A stretch of DNA of 64,000 nt from Parabacteroides goldsteinii DSM 19448 = WAL 12034 (GCF_000969835.1 NZ_KQ033913.1:1098501-1162500), one strand, 5' to 3'; shown: positions 46,113 to 55,045, counted from the first letter of the stretch. Notes: generated from the letters alone by a model not told the origin. Translations and numbers: made by a program.

Positions 46113-46161
46113 AACAACCTGTTTGGGTTGATTTTTGGAAAACAACCGGAATAGGTTGATT
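46113..46161. repeat. Two tandem 28-bp inverted-repeat units
   Basis: AACAACC-N6-GGTTGATT occurs at 46113-46133 and again at 46141-46161, exactly 28 bp apart and with different centres. Each can form a small hairpin. They lie between mscS and the histidine kinase promoter. Confidence 0.6.
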
Positions 46162-46198
46162 CTTGTTGAAACGATGAATTTAGATATCACTTATTTTT

Positions 46199-46230
46199 AG
46201 GTGCAAGATATTTAAGAGTATCTTGCACCT
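46199..46230 (-). terminator. Perfect hairpin downstream of mscS
   Basis: AGGTGCAAGATA and TATCTTGCACCT form a 12-bp perfect stem with an 8-nt loop just after the mscS stop. There is no U-tract on the mscS strand, so it may be a weak terminator or an mRNA 3'-end stabiliser. Confidence 0.5.
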
Positions 46231-46239
46231 ACTTTGAGT

Positions 46240-47292
46240 TTATTCAATTTCATCTTTCTGTATATAAATCGTTTGGGTCGGGAAGGCAAATTCGAGACCT
46301 GCTTTATTGAAGGAGGATAGTATCTCCATGTTCATGTTGGAAGTTACACCTAATATGTCTCCCTGCTTTTCAATGAAATAAATATACATGATAACCAATG
46401 CTGAATCCGCATAATTTGTGAAAACGGCAGTAGTATCCGAAGGGTTGGAGGATACGTTTTCGACTCTTTCGGGAATGGCTTTCAATATATCCAATGCCTC
46501 TTTCATTTTTTCAGGTGTCGTGTCGTATGTCAGTCCGAGATTTAAAACTACGCGGCGCATCGGTTCGGAAGATATATTGATGATGTTTGCATCAGTGATC
46601 TTATAATTCGGAAAAGTGATGATACGTTTGTCATAGTCCATAATCCTCGTACTTCGGGCACCCACATCGATCACAGTCCCTTCGAAATTGTCTACACGGA
46701 TCGTATCACCTATGTTGAACGGCTTGTCTGTAAAAATAGTGAAAGCGCCGAAAATATTTTTCACCGTATCCTGTGCTGCCAGGGCGAATGCAATACCACC
46801 GATACCCAGCGTACCTAACAGAGCACTGATATTCACCCCGATATTACTCAATGCCATCACAATACCGATGATCCAGACGAGAACAAGTGCTGTTCGTTTG
46901 ATGATCGGCATCATTTTGTGGGTCTGTCCGGTCGATTCTTTTCCCAGGTAGATCTCAAGCAGGCCACCAATCAGGCGGGCAAAGACCCAGGTGATATCCA
47001 GAACGATCAGGATCCGGTAAGCATTGTCGATCGCCTTCACGAAATTGTCCGGATAAACCAGCCGGTGGATCGCGATCCAGATTCCCAACAGCATAACGGC
47101 AAACTTTATGGGTGATTCGAGGGAGTAATAAATAACATTATCCAGATGGTTTGGTGTACGGGTGATGAAAGGCTTAAGCACTTTCCTGCTGAACAACGAG
47201 ATCAGCTTGACAACTACAACAGCTCCTACAATAATAAGGATGGAGATACCCCAGCTTTCCAGCGTATTCCCCCATAATTCATATTCTAACAT
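46240..47292 (-). CDS. MscS family mechanosensitive ion channel
   Basis: This 350-aa inner-membrane channel has N-terminal helices (LESWGISILIIVGAVVVVK) and the pore-lining MscS helix ALLGTLGIGGIAFALAAQDT. The beta domain FNIGDTIRVDNFEGTVIDVG with STRIMDYDKRIITFPNYKI follows, then the C-terminal alpha/beta domain. It probably releases solutes on osmotic downshock. It sits 43 bp downstream of the alpha-amylase gene on the same strand. Confidence 0.95.
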   Translation of the reverse strand: MLEYELWGNTLESWGISILIIVGAVVVVKLISLFSRKVLKPFITRTPNHLDNVIYYSLESPIKFAVMLLGIWIAIHRLVYPDNFVKAIDNAYRILIVLDITWVFARLIGGLLEIYLGKESTGQTHKMMPIIKRTALVLVWIIGIVMALSNIGVNISALLGTLGIGGIAFALAAQDTVKNIFGAFTIFTDKPFNIGDTIRVDNFEGTVIDVGARSTRIMDYDKRIITFPNYKITDANIINISSEPMRRVVLNLGLTYDTTPEKMKEALDILKAIPERVENVSSNPSDTTAVFTNYADSALVIMYIYFIEKQGDILGVTSNMNMEILSSFNKAGLEFAFPTQTIYIQKDEIE

Positions 47293-47335
47293 ATTCTTGT
47301 TTTGTTTTTAGTTTAACATCTTAACCATCTCTTAT

Positions 47336-48778
47336 TTATTTCTTTATCCAAACCGCAATATTGCGGGTAGCAACAGAAAACTCTCCGTTACCTTCTTTAT
47401 CCAGCGTAACTTCTTCCGGGATGCTTCCGGTTATTTCATGCCATATTTCACCCTGATGCTCTTTCCCCAGGCTCATCGTTTTACTACCGGCTTCATCGTT
47501 CGACATTAGGAATACCAGGCCGGAGCCGGGATGTTCTTCATCACCTGTGCGCACAAACCCGACAGTCGACGGATGGTCGAAATAGTCGATCTGATCGCCG
47601 TAGGCGTATTTACGTCTTGCATCCAACAGGATATCGATGATTCGGGTATGAGGAGATTTCTCTCCTTTAATACTGTAGTAGTCACCATAGAACAGGCATG
47701 GATAGCCGTCTTTCATCAGGAAGATCAGTCCGTAAGCTAACGGTTTGAACCAATCCTCGATCTGTGATTCCAGAGAACTTCCGTGTTGCGAATCATGGTT
47801 ATCTACGAAAGTGACGGCTAATTCACAATGATGTTCGACCAAAGTATTTTTGAGAATATTCTGCAGGTCGTAATCTTTTCCTTCCTGTGATGCCTGAAAC
47901 ATATTATAATGTAGGGGCACATCGAACAAGTTGACTTTATGACCGACAGCTTCCACATAGTTGTCCAGCGTTTCCATATCCCCGTTCCAGTATTCGCCGA
48001 CAGCGTAGAAGTCATTGCCTTTCTCGCTTCGTACGGCATCGAGGAACTGGGCGATAAATTGATCTTTCATATGTTTGATAGCATCCAGACGCATACCGTC
48101 GAGGTTCAGTTCGTTGGAGACCCATTTTCCCCATCGGTTCAATTCGGCGATCACTTCCGGATGGTCGAGGTCGAGGTCGTTGCACAGCAGGAAATCGTAA
48201 TTACCATTCTCGCCGTCTACTCCGTCGCTCCATGCTTTCCCTTCACCCTGAATCTGGAAGATGCCGCTACGCTTCTGTGCATCGTCGAAGCCTGTACCGG
48301 AGAAATGATACCAATGCCATTTGAAATCGGAATATTTATCTTTACGACCATGAAAACTGTAACCGGTCCACCCCTGTATCTCGAACGGTTCGCCCAATGC
48401 TTTGTTCCTTTGGTTTGGGTCGACTTCCACAACCATGAACTTTTCGGTGAAGTCGCCGCCTGCTTTATGGTTCAATACCACATCGAGGTAGACTGAAATA
48501 TGATTTTTATGCAGTTCGTCGATCATTTCTTTCAGTTCGTCTTTCGTGCCGTATTTTGTTCGTACGGTTCCTTTCTGTTCAAATTCCCCCAGGTCGTATA
48601 AGTCATAGGTAGCATAGCCTTCATCCTGTTGTTCGTCTGCTTTGTATGCCGGTGGAATCCATACAGCTGTCACACCAATATCATGCAAGTGCGAAGCCTC
48701 TTCCTTTAATTGTTTCCACAGTTTCCCGTCATTGGGGAGATTCCATTCAAAATACTGCATCATTACACCATTTTCCAT
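47336..48778 (-). CDS. Cytoplasmic alpha-amylase (GH13)
   Basis: This 480-aa GH13 amylase lacks a signal peptide and resembles the cytoplasmic AmyA type. Conserved regions are VYLDVVLNHKAGGDFTE, GMRLDAIKHMKDQF (nucleophile Asp), YAVGEYWNGD (acid/base Glu) and VTFVDNHDSQHG (transition-state Asp). It hydrolyses alpha-1,4-glucan or malto-oligosaccharides. It follows the pullulanase gene by 60 bp, forming an intracellular glycogen or maltodextrin breakdown pair. Confidence 0.95.
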   Translation of the reverse strand: MENGVMMQYFEWNLPNDGKLWKQLKEEASHLHDIGVTAVWIPPAYKADEQQDEGYATYDLYDLGEFEQKGTVRTKYGTKDELKEMIDELHKNHISVYLDVVLNHKAGGDFTEKFMVVEVDPNQRNKALGEPFEIQGWTGYSFHGRKDKYSDFKWHWYHFSGTGFDDAQKRSGIFQIQGEGKAWSDGVDGENGNYDFLLCNDLDLDHPEVIAELNRWGKWVSNELNLDGMRLDAIKHMKDQFIAQFLDAVRSEKGNDFYAVGEYWNGDMETLDNYVEAVGHKVNLFDVPLHYNMFQASQEGKDYDLQNILKNTLVEHHCELAVTFVDNHDSQHGSSLESQIEDWFKPLAYGLIFLMKDGYPCLFYGDYYSIKGEKSPHTRIIDILLDARRKYAYGDQIDYFDHPSTVGFVRTGDEEHPGSGLVFLMSNDEAGSKTMSLGKEHQGEIWHEITGSIPEEVTLDKEGNGEFSVATRNIAVWIKK

Positions 48779-48838
48779 AATCTTACTTTTTTTATTTGTT
48801 TTGTATTTTAATTGATTTGATAAAATTCTATGAATCGT

Positions 48839-50806
48839 TTATTGCCGATAGAGTATAAGAGCCGATGAAGCTGCAATCTTTACACTTCCTCCCAGTAAAC
48901 GATCCTTGCCCTCCGGGTCGATCTGTCCGTTGCGGCAAACAACATTCCATTCGCCTTCCGGAATGCCGATCTCTGCTTCATGGCGATTGCCATTGTAAGC
49001 GACAAGGATTTCTTTCCATTCATCGTTATTGGCATATTCGCCCAGCGTATAGGCTATTACTCCCGAATCACCGGTGTCCATAAAACGAAGCCATTGTTGC
49101 AGACCTTCGACTGTGGGAATGCGGAAAGCCGGGTGTGCCTTACGGAGTGCGATCAACCCTCTGATAAAGTCGAATACCTCCCGGTTTTTAGCTTTTAACG
49201 ACCAGTCGATCCGGTTGATGGAATCGGGTGATTTGTAACTGTTTGGTTCCCCTTGTTTATCCTGCATGATCTCTTCACCGCTGCGGATGAAAGGGATTCC
49301 CTGTGCTGTCAGTAACACGGTATGCACTAGTTTGTCGATCGGGATGAGTTCATCCGCCGCATGGTCGCCTTGAACGGATAATTTTAGCTTGTCGACCAGC
49401 GTATAACCGTCGTGGCAGGAGACGAAATTGATCATTTGCGAAGGAGCACCTGCATAAGGAGCATTGCAATAGAGCAATCCGTCATAGTCGATTTGCGGAT
49501 GATCGGTTCCACCGACGATACCATACTTGACCGGTTCGAAATGACCGTTGATATTTCCGGAAGCATAACCGGGCTCCTGTTCGTCGAAGGTACTGCCTTT
49601 CAACCCGTCACGAAATTCATCGTTGAATACGCCGATACCTTCCATCTGCCCGACATTTTCTTTTACTGCCCGTTGTTCGAAGGGGAGGGGCGAGTCGGCT
49701 GCTACCCAGCCTTCGCCGTATACGAAGATGGTCGGATCGATCTCCAGGAGTTCACTTCTCAAGCGGTTCATCGTCTCGATATCATGTATGCCCATCAGGT
49801 CGAAACGGAAGCCGTCGATATGATATTCCCTGGCCCAGAATTTGACCGATTCGATGATATAATGCCTCACCATTTCGCGCTCCGAGGCCGTCTCGTTTCC
49901 GCAACCGGAAGCGTTGGAATAAGAACCGTCGGCGTTTTGCCGGTAAAAATATCCAGGGACAGTCAGGTCGAAATTCGAATGGTCGGTCGATGCCGTGTGG
50001 TTATAGACCACATCGAGTACAATGCGGAAACCGTTTTGATGCAGGCTTTTCACCATCTCTTTAAATTCGCGGATACGGACGACCGGATTGGCCGGATCTG
50101 TAGAATAACTTCCATCGGGAACATTGTAATTCTTAGGGTCATATCCCCAGTTGTAATGATTCTCGTCCAGCTTTGTTTCATCTACAGTGGCAAAATCGAA
50201 CGAAGGCAGGATATGGATATGAGTTACACCGAGCTCTTTCAAATGATCCAAACCGGTAGCTTCTCCTTCGGGAGTTTTTGTCCCTGTCTCCGTCAGAGCC
50301 AGAAACTTCCCTTTATTCTCTATTCCTGAATCAGGCGCAATACTGAAATCCCGGTGATGCAACTCGTAAAGAATAATGTCGGAATACATTTTCAGTTCTG
50401 GTGACCGGTCCGATTCCCAACCTTCCGGATTCGTTTCATTCCAATCGATCACAGCGGCACGGTTCCCATTGATACCGACGGCTTTTGCCCAGATACCGGG
50501 TGTTTCGTTCAACCATTTTCCGTTTTTCTCTATCTGAAAGGTGTAGAAAGAACCTTTCAGGTCACGGTCGATATGGATTCGCCAGGTTCCATAGCCGGCT
50601 TTTTCCATTTCTACCTGTTCTTCCGGGTCGCCTCCCTCACCGGACGCATACAGGTTCAGCCGGACACGGTCTGCAGACGGTGCCCATAAAGTGAAAACAG
50701 ATTGTTCGGGTGTATAAACCAGTTCCAGGTCACTCCCATAATAAGACGGATACTTGTCATACGAATCCAATCGTTCCGTAGACGGATGATCTGTTAAAGT
50801 CTCCAT
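48839..50806 (-). CDS. pulA: Type I pullulanase (GH13 with CBM48)
   Basis: This 655-aa debranching enzyme has an N-terminal CBM48-like domain (VFTLWAPSADRVRLNLYASG). The GH13 core has the pullulanase signature YNWGYDPKNYNVPDGSY. The catalytic regions are VLDVVYNHTAS, GFRFDLMGIHDIETMN (nucleophile), VYGEGW (acid/base) and FVSCHDGYTL. There is no signal peptide, so it should act in the cytoplasm on alpha-1,6 branches, cooperating with the amylase downstream. Confidence 0.95.
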   Translation of the reverse strand: METLTDHPSTERLDSYDKYPSYYGSDLELVYTPEQSVFTLWAPSADRVRLNLYASGEGGDPEEQVEMEKAGYGTWRIHIDRDLKGSFYTFQIEKNGKWLNETPGIWAKAVGINGNRAAVIDWNETNPEGWESDRSPELKMYSDIILYELHHRDFSIAPDSGIENKGKFLALTETGTKTPEGEATGLDHLKELGVTHIHILPSFDFATVDETKLDENHYNWGYDPKNYNVPDGSYSTDPANPVVRIREFKEMVKSLHQNGFRIVLDVVYNHTASTDHSNFDLTVPGYFYRQNADGSYSNASGCGNETASEREMVRHYIIESVKFWAREYHIDGFRFDLMGIHDIETMNRLRSELLEIDPTIFVYGEGWVAADSPLPFEQRAVKENVGQMEGIGVFNDEFRDGLKGSTFDEQEPGYASGNINGHFEPVKYGIVGGTDHPQIDYDGLLYCNAPYAGAPSQMINFVSCHDGYTLVDKLKLSVQGDHAADELIPIDKLVHTVLLTAQGIPFIRSGEEIMQDKQGEPNSYKSPDSINRIDWSLKAKNREVFDFIRGLIALRKAHPAFRIPTVEGLQQWLRFMDTGDSGVIAYTLGEYANNDEWKEILVAYNGNRHEAEIGIPEGEWNVVCRNGQIDPEGKDRLLGGSVKIAASSALILYRQ

Positions 50807-51285
50807 ATATATAAATTTAATATTAATACTGCCTAAACTATACTGTTTTAGCTGAATAGAATCTACTTATTCCCTCGACTTTTTAAAAACAATTGAAAGA
50901 TTAAAATGTCCGGTTCGAAAAGGAGTATTTATGAAAATAAAAAGATTTATTAAGGTAATTTTAGTTGGGCTTAGTCCCGAATTATACCTTACAGTCAGTT
51001 TTTTACTAGTACTATATTATGTCCAGTCAAATAACGATAATCTTGAAGCATCTGATTATCGGGTTTGTTGCAGATGTATTGACAGCTATATACAATTTTA
51101 GACTAATAAAGGCTTGTATGTTTCTGTTTTCGAAAAAGTCGTTAATTAACATAGCTCTATCCAAACCATATTTTTACAGAACCTGTTTTTTCTCGTGTAT
51201 GGTGATAAGTAGAGTTTTTGTCAGGCCTGACGCTCCTACTCGGTGATTTATTTAATTATTTTATTTACATCCTAAATTTTTTATT
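50807..51285. other. Intergenic region between divergent pulA and glsB-like genes
   Basis: This 479-bp AT-rich region has no clear TAnnTTTG element for pulA. It contains one small possible reading frame (50931-51101) and an overlapping weaker one at about 51019-51246. I see no RNA gene. Confidence 0.5.
50931..51101 (+). CDS. Possible 56-aa small membrane peptide
   Basis: An ATG with an unusually good ribosome binding site for this phylum (AAAAGGAG, 6 bp upstream) opens a 56-codon frame. It has a basic start (MKIKRFIKVILVG), a hydrophobic segment (LYLTVSFLLVLYYV) and a Cys-containing tail (YRVCCRCI). It may be a real small protein, the start of a degraded gene, or chance. No family is recognised. 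Confidence 0.3.
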   Translation: MKIKRFIKVILVGLSPELYLTVSFLLVLYYVQSNNDNLEASDYRVCCRCIDSYIQF

Positions 51286-51543
51286 ATGAATTTTATTTGG
51301 TATATTATTATTGGGATCGTTTCCGGATTTCTTGCCGGAAAGATCATGAATGGTGGAGGTTTCGGGCTCCTCATTAATTTGTTGGTGGGAATCATCGGTG
51401 GCGTATTAGGAGGTTGGGTATTCGGCCTGTTAGGTATTGCAACTGCCGGTATCCTGGGCAGTCTTATTACTTCTGTTATAGGGGCTGTCTTACTGCTGTG
51501 GATCGTTTCTTTCTTCAGGAAACCTCACAAAGCAGACATTTAA
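51286..51543 (+). CDS. GlsB/YeaQ/YmgE family stress-response membrane protein
   Basis: This 85-aa membrane protein has three hydrophobic stretches rich in Gly (IIIGIVSGFLAGKIMNGGGF, LLVGIIGGVLGGWVFGLLG, ILGSLITSVIGAVLLLWIVS), the transglycosylase-associated GlsB/YeaQ pattern. Such proteins are associated with envelope stress. It heads a row of plus-strand genes with YtxH, Mn catalase and an outer-membrane protein, suggesting a common stress response. Confidence 0.93.
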   Translation: MNFIWYIIIGIVSGFLAGKIMNGGGFGLLINLLVGIIGGVLGGWVFGLLGIATAGILGSLITSVIGAVLLLWIVSFFRKPHKADI

Positions 51544-51584
51544 TTTATCGTTCTAGTATTAATCGTTTTAAACTTATCAGATTT

Positions 51585-51881
51585 ATGGAAACTAATCATT
51601 CAAAATTTTGGATGGGCCTGGGTTTGGGCTCGATTATCGGTGCAGTTGTCTATCATTTCTCTTGCTCTTCAAGAGGCAAACAACTGAAAGAAAAAGTACG
51701 TCATGTCTTTCATAAGGCCAGTGATAACGCCGAAGAATTAGTGGATGAAGCAAAAGACAAAGCATTGCAAACCGGAACAAAAGTAGCGGATAAGGTAGCC
51801 GACGGTACTTTTAATCTTGCGGAAAAAGCCGATGAGGTGAAGAATAAAGTACATGCTTTTGCAGATAATGCGAAGAAATGA
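51585..51881 (+). CDS. YtxH domain-containing protein
   Basis: This 98-aa protein has an N-terminal membrane segment (FWMGLGLGSIIGAVVYHFSC). A long amphipathic, Lys/Ala/Asp-rich helix with 11-residue-like repeats follows (KASDNAEELVDEAKDKA, VADKVADGTFNLAEKA), as in YtxH and LEA-like stress proteins. It lies 41 bp after the GlsB-like gene and 26 bp before the catalase. Confidence 0.85.
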   Translation: METNHSKFWMGLGLGSIIGAVVYHFSCSSRGKQLKEKVRHVFHKASDNAEELVDEAKDKALQTGTKVADKVADGTFNLAEKADEVKNKVHAFADNAKK

Positions 51882-51907
51882 TAATGTGTAATTTAAAATA
51901 TTGAGTT

Positions 51908-52888
51908 ATGTTTTATCATGTAAAAGATTTGCAATATAACGCCAGAGTATCTGCCCCCGATCCACGTTTTGCACGTTTGTTATTAGAGCAGTTCGGCGGG
52001 TCGAATGGTGAGTTGAAAGCCGCTATGCAGTATTTTGTACAGGCATTCAGTTGCCGTAATCCTTTCCCGGAAAAGTACGATATGCTGATGGATATTGCGA
52101 CTGAAGAGTTGGGTCATTTGGAGATTGTAGGTGCAACCATCCAGATGTTGCTGGGACCGGTCAACGGTGAGATGAAAGATGTGGTCGAGAATATGGAAAT
52201 TAATAAGATGATGAATGGTAGAGCAGCGAAAGAAGATTTTATTCACCAGGCTTATACAAATCCTCATTTCCTGGTTTTGGCCCCCGGTAGCCCGGCGCTG
52301 ACCGACAGTAACGGGAATCCCTGGAGTGCCACTTACGTCACAGCCAATGCCGAACCGACGGTCGATTTACGGTCGAATCTGGCAGCTGAGTCTCGTGCAA
52401 AGATCATGTATGAATATCTTATTCCGTTTACGGATGATCCGTATGTGAAGGAAACTCTCGATTTCCTGATGACCCGTGAAGTTGCCCATTATCAGCAATT
52501 CGAAGCAGCTTTGGATTCTATTAAACCCAATTTCCCGCCGGGTATTTTTCAGACTAACCCGAAATATAGCAATCTGTATTTCGATATGTCGAAGGAGGAA
52601 GAAGCACGCGGACCGTGGAATGAAGGAAGTAGTACCCAGTTGAAAGAGGAGTGGCAATATATCGATAAGCCCCAGGAATATGTTACTTCCACCGACGGGT
52701 TGACTAATGTAACTCCTAAAGGAACCGACCGGACTGAAGAGATGGTAAAAGAGAAGGATGAGAAACTTGCCAAGGAACGGAAGAAAATGATTCTTTCCAA
52801 AACTCCGGCAAAGGATATGCAGTGGAGCCATTATCAGCCTGACGGAAACATGAAGAAGAATTCTAAAACGAATAAACATTCCAACTAG
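51908..52888 (+). CDS. Manganese catalase
   Basis: This 326-aa non-haem catalase decomposes hydrogen peroxide at a di-manganese centre. The expected ligands are visible: Glu35 (GSNGELKAAM), Glu66/67 and His70 (IATEELGHLEI), Glu161 (LAAESRAKI) and His194 (REVAHYQQF). A charged C-terminal tail of about 60 residues follows the ferritin-like core. It stands in the stress gene row and is the main peroxide-detoxifying enzyme recognised here. Confidence 0.95.
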   Translation: MFYHVKDLQYNARVSAPDPRFARLLLEQFGGSNGELKAAMQYFVQAFSCRNPFPEKYDMLMDIATEELGHLEIVGATIQMLLGPVNGEMKDVVENMEINKMMNGRAAKEDFIHQAYTNPHFLVLAPGSPALTDSNGNPWSATYVTANAEPTVDLRSNLAAESRAKIMYEYLIPFTDDPYVKETLDFLMTREVAHYQQFEAALDSIKPNFPPGIFQTNPKYSNLYFDMSKEEEARGPWNEGSSTQLKEEWQYIDKPQEYVTSTDGLTNVTPKGTDRTEEMVKEKDEKLAKERKKMILSKTPAKDMQWSHYQPDGNMKKNSKTNKHSN

Positions 52889-53013
52889 GAAGTCTGAACA
52901 TGTTTAGAATCCGATTACCCTGGATTTCATCTATCGGTTGTCATAAGGTAGCTGGCGGTATGTACCAGGGTGATCTTTTATAGGAATAAGTTTTTTAATT
53001 AAATTGAATGATC

Positions 53014-53520
53014 ATGAAAAAGTTTATAGGTTTAGTTGTCTTATTGACAATCTCATTAAGTTCATTTGCGCAAAAGGGAGATTTCTCATTATTGGGAAAT
53101 TTCGGTTATCAAACCGATTTCAAACGTGTTATGATCGGAGCCCAGGGGCGCTATAACCTGACGAACCATGTACGTCTGGCCCCCGACCTGATGTTTTTCT
53201 TTCCGAAGAATAAGGTGACAGGGTTCGATATCGATGTGAACGCTCATTATGTCTTCAACTTGCATGAAGATAACTTGTCGCTTTATCCGTTAGCCGGTTT
53301 TAATCTACAGAATAATTTCCAGGGCAAACAAACCATCAAGGGGGATGATGGTAAAGAAACTACGCTCGATTCACATAGTTCTACCAATTTCGGGTTTAAC
53401 CTGGGTGCCGGCCTTACCTATAATTTAGATAAACGCAACTTTCTGAATGTCGAGTATAAATATGTATTCGGCAAAGATAACAACTCCGTTATCGCATTTG
53501 GTTGGGGATACCGTTTCTAG
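53014..53520 (+). CDS. Outer-membrane beta-barrel protein, small
   Basis: This 168-aa protein has a signal peptide (FIGLVVLLTISLSSFAQKG) and an 8-strand-like beta barrel with aromatic strand ends. It ends VIAFGWGYRF, the terminal Phe expected for BAM insertion. GYQTDFKRVMIGAQGRYNLT and YVFNLHEDNLSLYPLAGFNL are typical of small OmpA/OmpX-like barrels. An ATG two codons earlier (53008) is also possible. It is in line with the stress genes upstream. Confidence 0.85.
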   Translation: MKKFIGLVVLLTISLSSFAQKGDFSLLGNFGYQTDFKRVMIGAQGRYNLTNHVRLAPDLMFFFPKNKVTGFDIDVNAHYVFNLHEDNLSLYPLAGFNLQNNFQGKQTIKGDDGKETTLDSHSSTNFGFNLGAGLTYNLDKRNFLNVEYKYVFGKDNNSVIAFGWGYRF

Positions 53521-53559
53521 TAAGAAGACAACTATCGTTTTAAACAAATAGAAAAAGTT

Positions 53560-53676
53560 ATGAATAAAATAATTATATCTATGGCGCTTTTAGGCGTCAT
53601 GCAGATTTCTTATGCCCAGGAAAAAGAAGGCTGTATGTTGAATAATCGTATATCTCTAAACCGTAACCTACTCTGA
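53560..53676 (+). pseudogene. Truncated exported-protein gene (38 codons)
   Basis: An ATG after GAAAAAGTT opens a complete signal peptide (MNKIIISMALLGVMQISYAQ). The mature part is only about 18 residues (EKEGCMLNNRISLNRNLL) before TGA. This looks like the 5' end of a secreted or outer-membrane protein gene, perhaps a paralogue of the preceding barrel gene (39 bp upstream), cut off by deletion. A short real peptide cannot be excluded. Confidence 0.5.
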
Positions 53677-53770
53677 AAAAGGGAGTACCTCGATTAATCA
53701 GAGACCTCTTGCAAATTAAGCACTTTTTTAGGGGTACTCACTTGAATTTGATCTGTTATGGGGATCACAC

Positions 53771-53807
53771 AAAAAGGGGAAAGAAATTAAGTTTTCTTCC
53801 CCCTTTT
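53771..53807. terminator. Bidirectional terminator between plus and minus genes
   Basis: AAAAAGGGGAAAGAA pairs with TTCTTCCCCCTTTT around a short loop, with T-tracts on both strands. It separates the barrel-gene group from the minus-strand lipoprotein gene. Confidence 0.75.
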
Positions 53808-53827
53808 ACTTTGGTAATCCGGCGAGA

Positions 53828-54118
53828 TCAGTCGAGTTTTTCTTTTATATCCTTTTTGGTTTTGTCGTAACCCTCCTTGATATTCTTTTTCGCCTCTTGT
53901 GCATTTTCTTTGACATCTTCTTTGGTGTCGTTCCAGGCATCTTTCACTTTGTCAGCCCCTTTGTCGATCTTGTCCGCAGCTTTGTCCATCGCATGGTCGA
54001 CAGATTCTTTGGCATTTTCTACTTTGTGATTTACTTTATCCTGGGTTGTCTTGTTACCGCAGGATGCTAATAGCAGGACGACTGTGCCTGCTATTGCTGC
54101 TAAAACTAACTTTCTCAT
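53828..54118 (-). CDS. Small lipoprotein with LEA/YtxH-like charged helix
   Basis: This 96-aa lipoprotein (lipobox LLLASCGNK, Cys at residue 20) has a mature part that is almost one amphipathic helix with repeated motifs (AMDKAADKIDKGADKVKDAW, TKEDVKENAQEAKKNIKEGY). The composition resembles the YtxH protein at 51585 and LEA-like stress proteins. It is likely an envelope stress lipoprotein. The exact role is unknown. Confidence 0.85.
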   Translation of the reverse strand: MRKLVLAAIAGTVVLLLASCGNKTTQDKVNHKVENAKESVDHAMDKAADKIDKGADKVKDAWNDTKEDVKENAQEAKKNIKEGYDKTKKDIKEKLD

Positions 54119-54205
54119 TTGTTTAATTGGTATTTAATTAATACTAGTTTTTATAAAACAGAACTGATAAGTGGAAAGTTCTGTTTAAGGTCTGAATATT
54201 AACTG

Positions 54206-54781
54206 TTATAAATGTTTTTCGTTCAACAATTCCTCTCTTTTTTCTGTATTGGCTCTGATCATCTTCTTTATAAATCCGGTTAGTTTCATAGCACTGACTT
54301 CATAAAAGCCTATGCGTATAAATATAGCTTTGATTCCGTTTTTCTCATACAGTTTGTCAAAGCGCCAAAACCACGTGGGACGGACGGTGGCTGGTTTATA
54401 ATCCCTGTCTATCAGAAGACGTATAAAATATTGTCCCCTGTAATAGAATTCATCTGCTCTGAGGATTGCGTCCCATTCGATTTCTTCACGTATATCGGAC
54501 ATTTCCGTGATACCGTTTTCTGTCAGAATAATGTAAGGTTTTCTGTCGAAGTAAGTGCCGATACCGAAAATCAGACATAGAACGGACAAGATAATAAAAC
54601 TCCAGCCCACCACATAATAATCGGGATGGTGAAGGAAAAGTTTACCGGCAATTGCCAGTAGCAAACTAACTAAAATAAATAGAATGGCCTTACTTCTGGA
54701 TTTATATATAACTACCTTGTTATCTATACAGGTTTCTGAATCCAATAGTTTCACGGATGACTGTTTTGTGAATGTTTCCAT
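54206..54781 (-). CDS. Membrane protein with PH-like domain (STM3941-like), unknown function
   Basis: This 191-aa protein has two adjacent membrane helices (AILFILVSLLLAIAGKLFL, VVGWSFIILSVLCLIFGIG). A cytosolic beta-rich domain follows (YIILTENGITEMSDIREEIE, WDAILRADEFYYRGQYFI), resembling the small PH-like STM3941 family. The ATG at 54781 is preferred over one four codons earlier. It lies 88 bp upstream of the lipoprotein gene on the same strand. Confidence 0.75.
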   Translation of the reverse strand: METFTKQSSVKLLDSETCIDNKVVIYKSRSKAILFILVSLLLAIAGKLFLHHPDYYVVGWSFIILSVLCLIFGIGTYFDRKPYIILTENGITEMSDIREEIEWDAILRADEFYYRGQYFIRLLIDRDYKPATVRPTWFWRFDKLYEKNGIKAIFIRIGFYEVSAMKLTGFIKKMIRANTEKREELLNEKHL

Positions 54782-54992
54782 ACATATATACATTTAATAT
54801 TAATACAGGTTGAATAAAAAAAATATCAATTGCCAAATAGAATTGACTGGGTGTATAAATTAAACATTACTAATTCTTTATAGGTTCGGATTTTATTCGG
54901 ATTGCTAGCAATAATTAACGAAATGACGATAATTTTTTAGAGAGTTTCGATTATCGTTATTCGCAAAATAGAAAATTGTCATTTTGATAATT

Positions 54993-55045
54993 ATCCCTTA
55001 CATTCCCGGCTCTATTTGGAAACAGGAATGTAGGGGATATTTTTT
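54993..55045 (+). terminator. Orphan plus-strand terminator
   Basis: ATCCCTTACATTCC (54993-55006) pairs with GGAATGTAGGGGAT (55025-55038), with one G-U, and is followed by a 7-T tract. No plus-strand gene ends upstream, since the nearest upstream gene is on the minus strand. It may therefore end a small RNA or an antisense transcript. Confidence 0.65.

Noticed and set aside
51019..51246. 75-codon frame downstream of pulA's promoter region
   Set aside because: It overlaps a better-initiated small frame, has no ribosome binding site and its composition is not protein-like in the second half.
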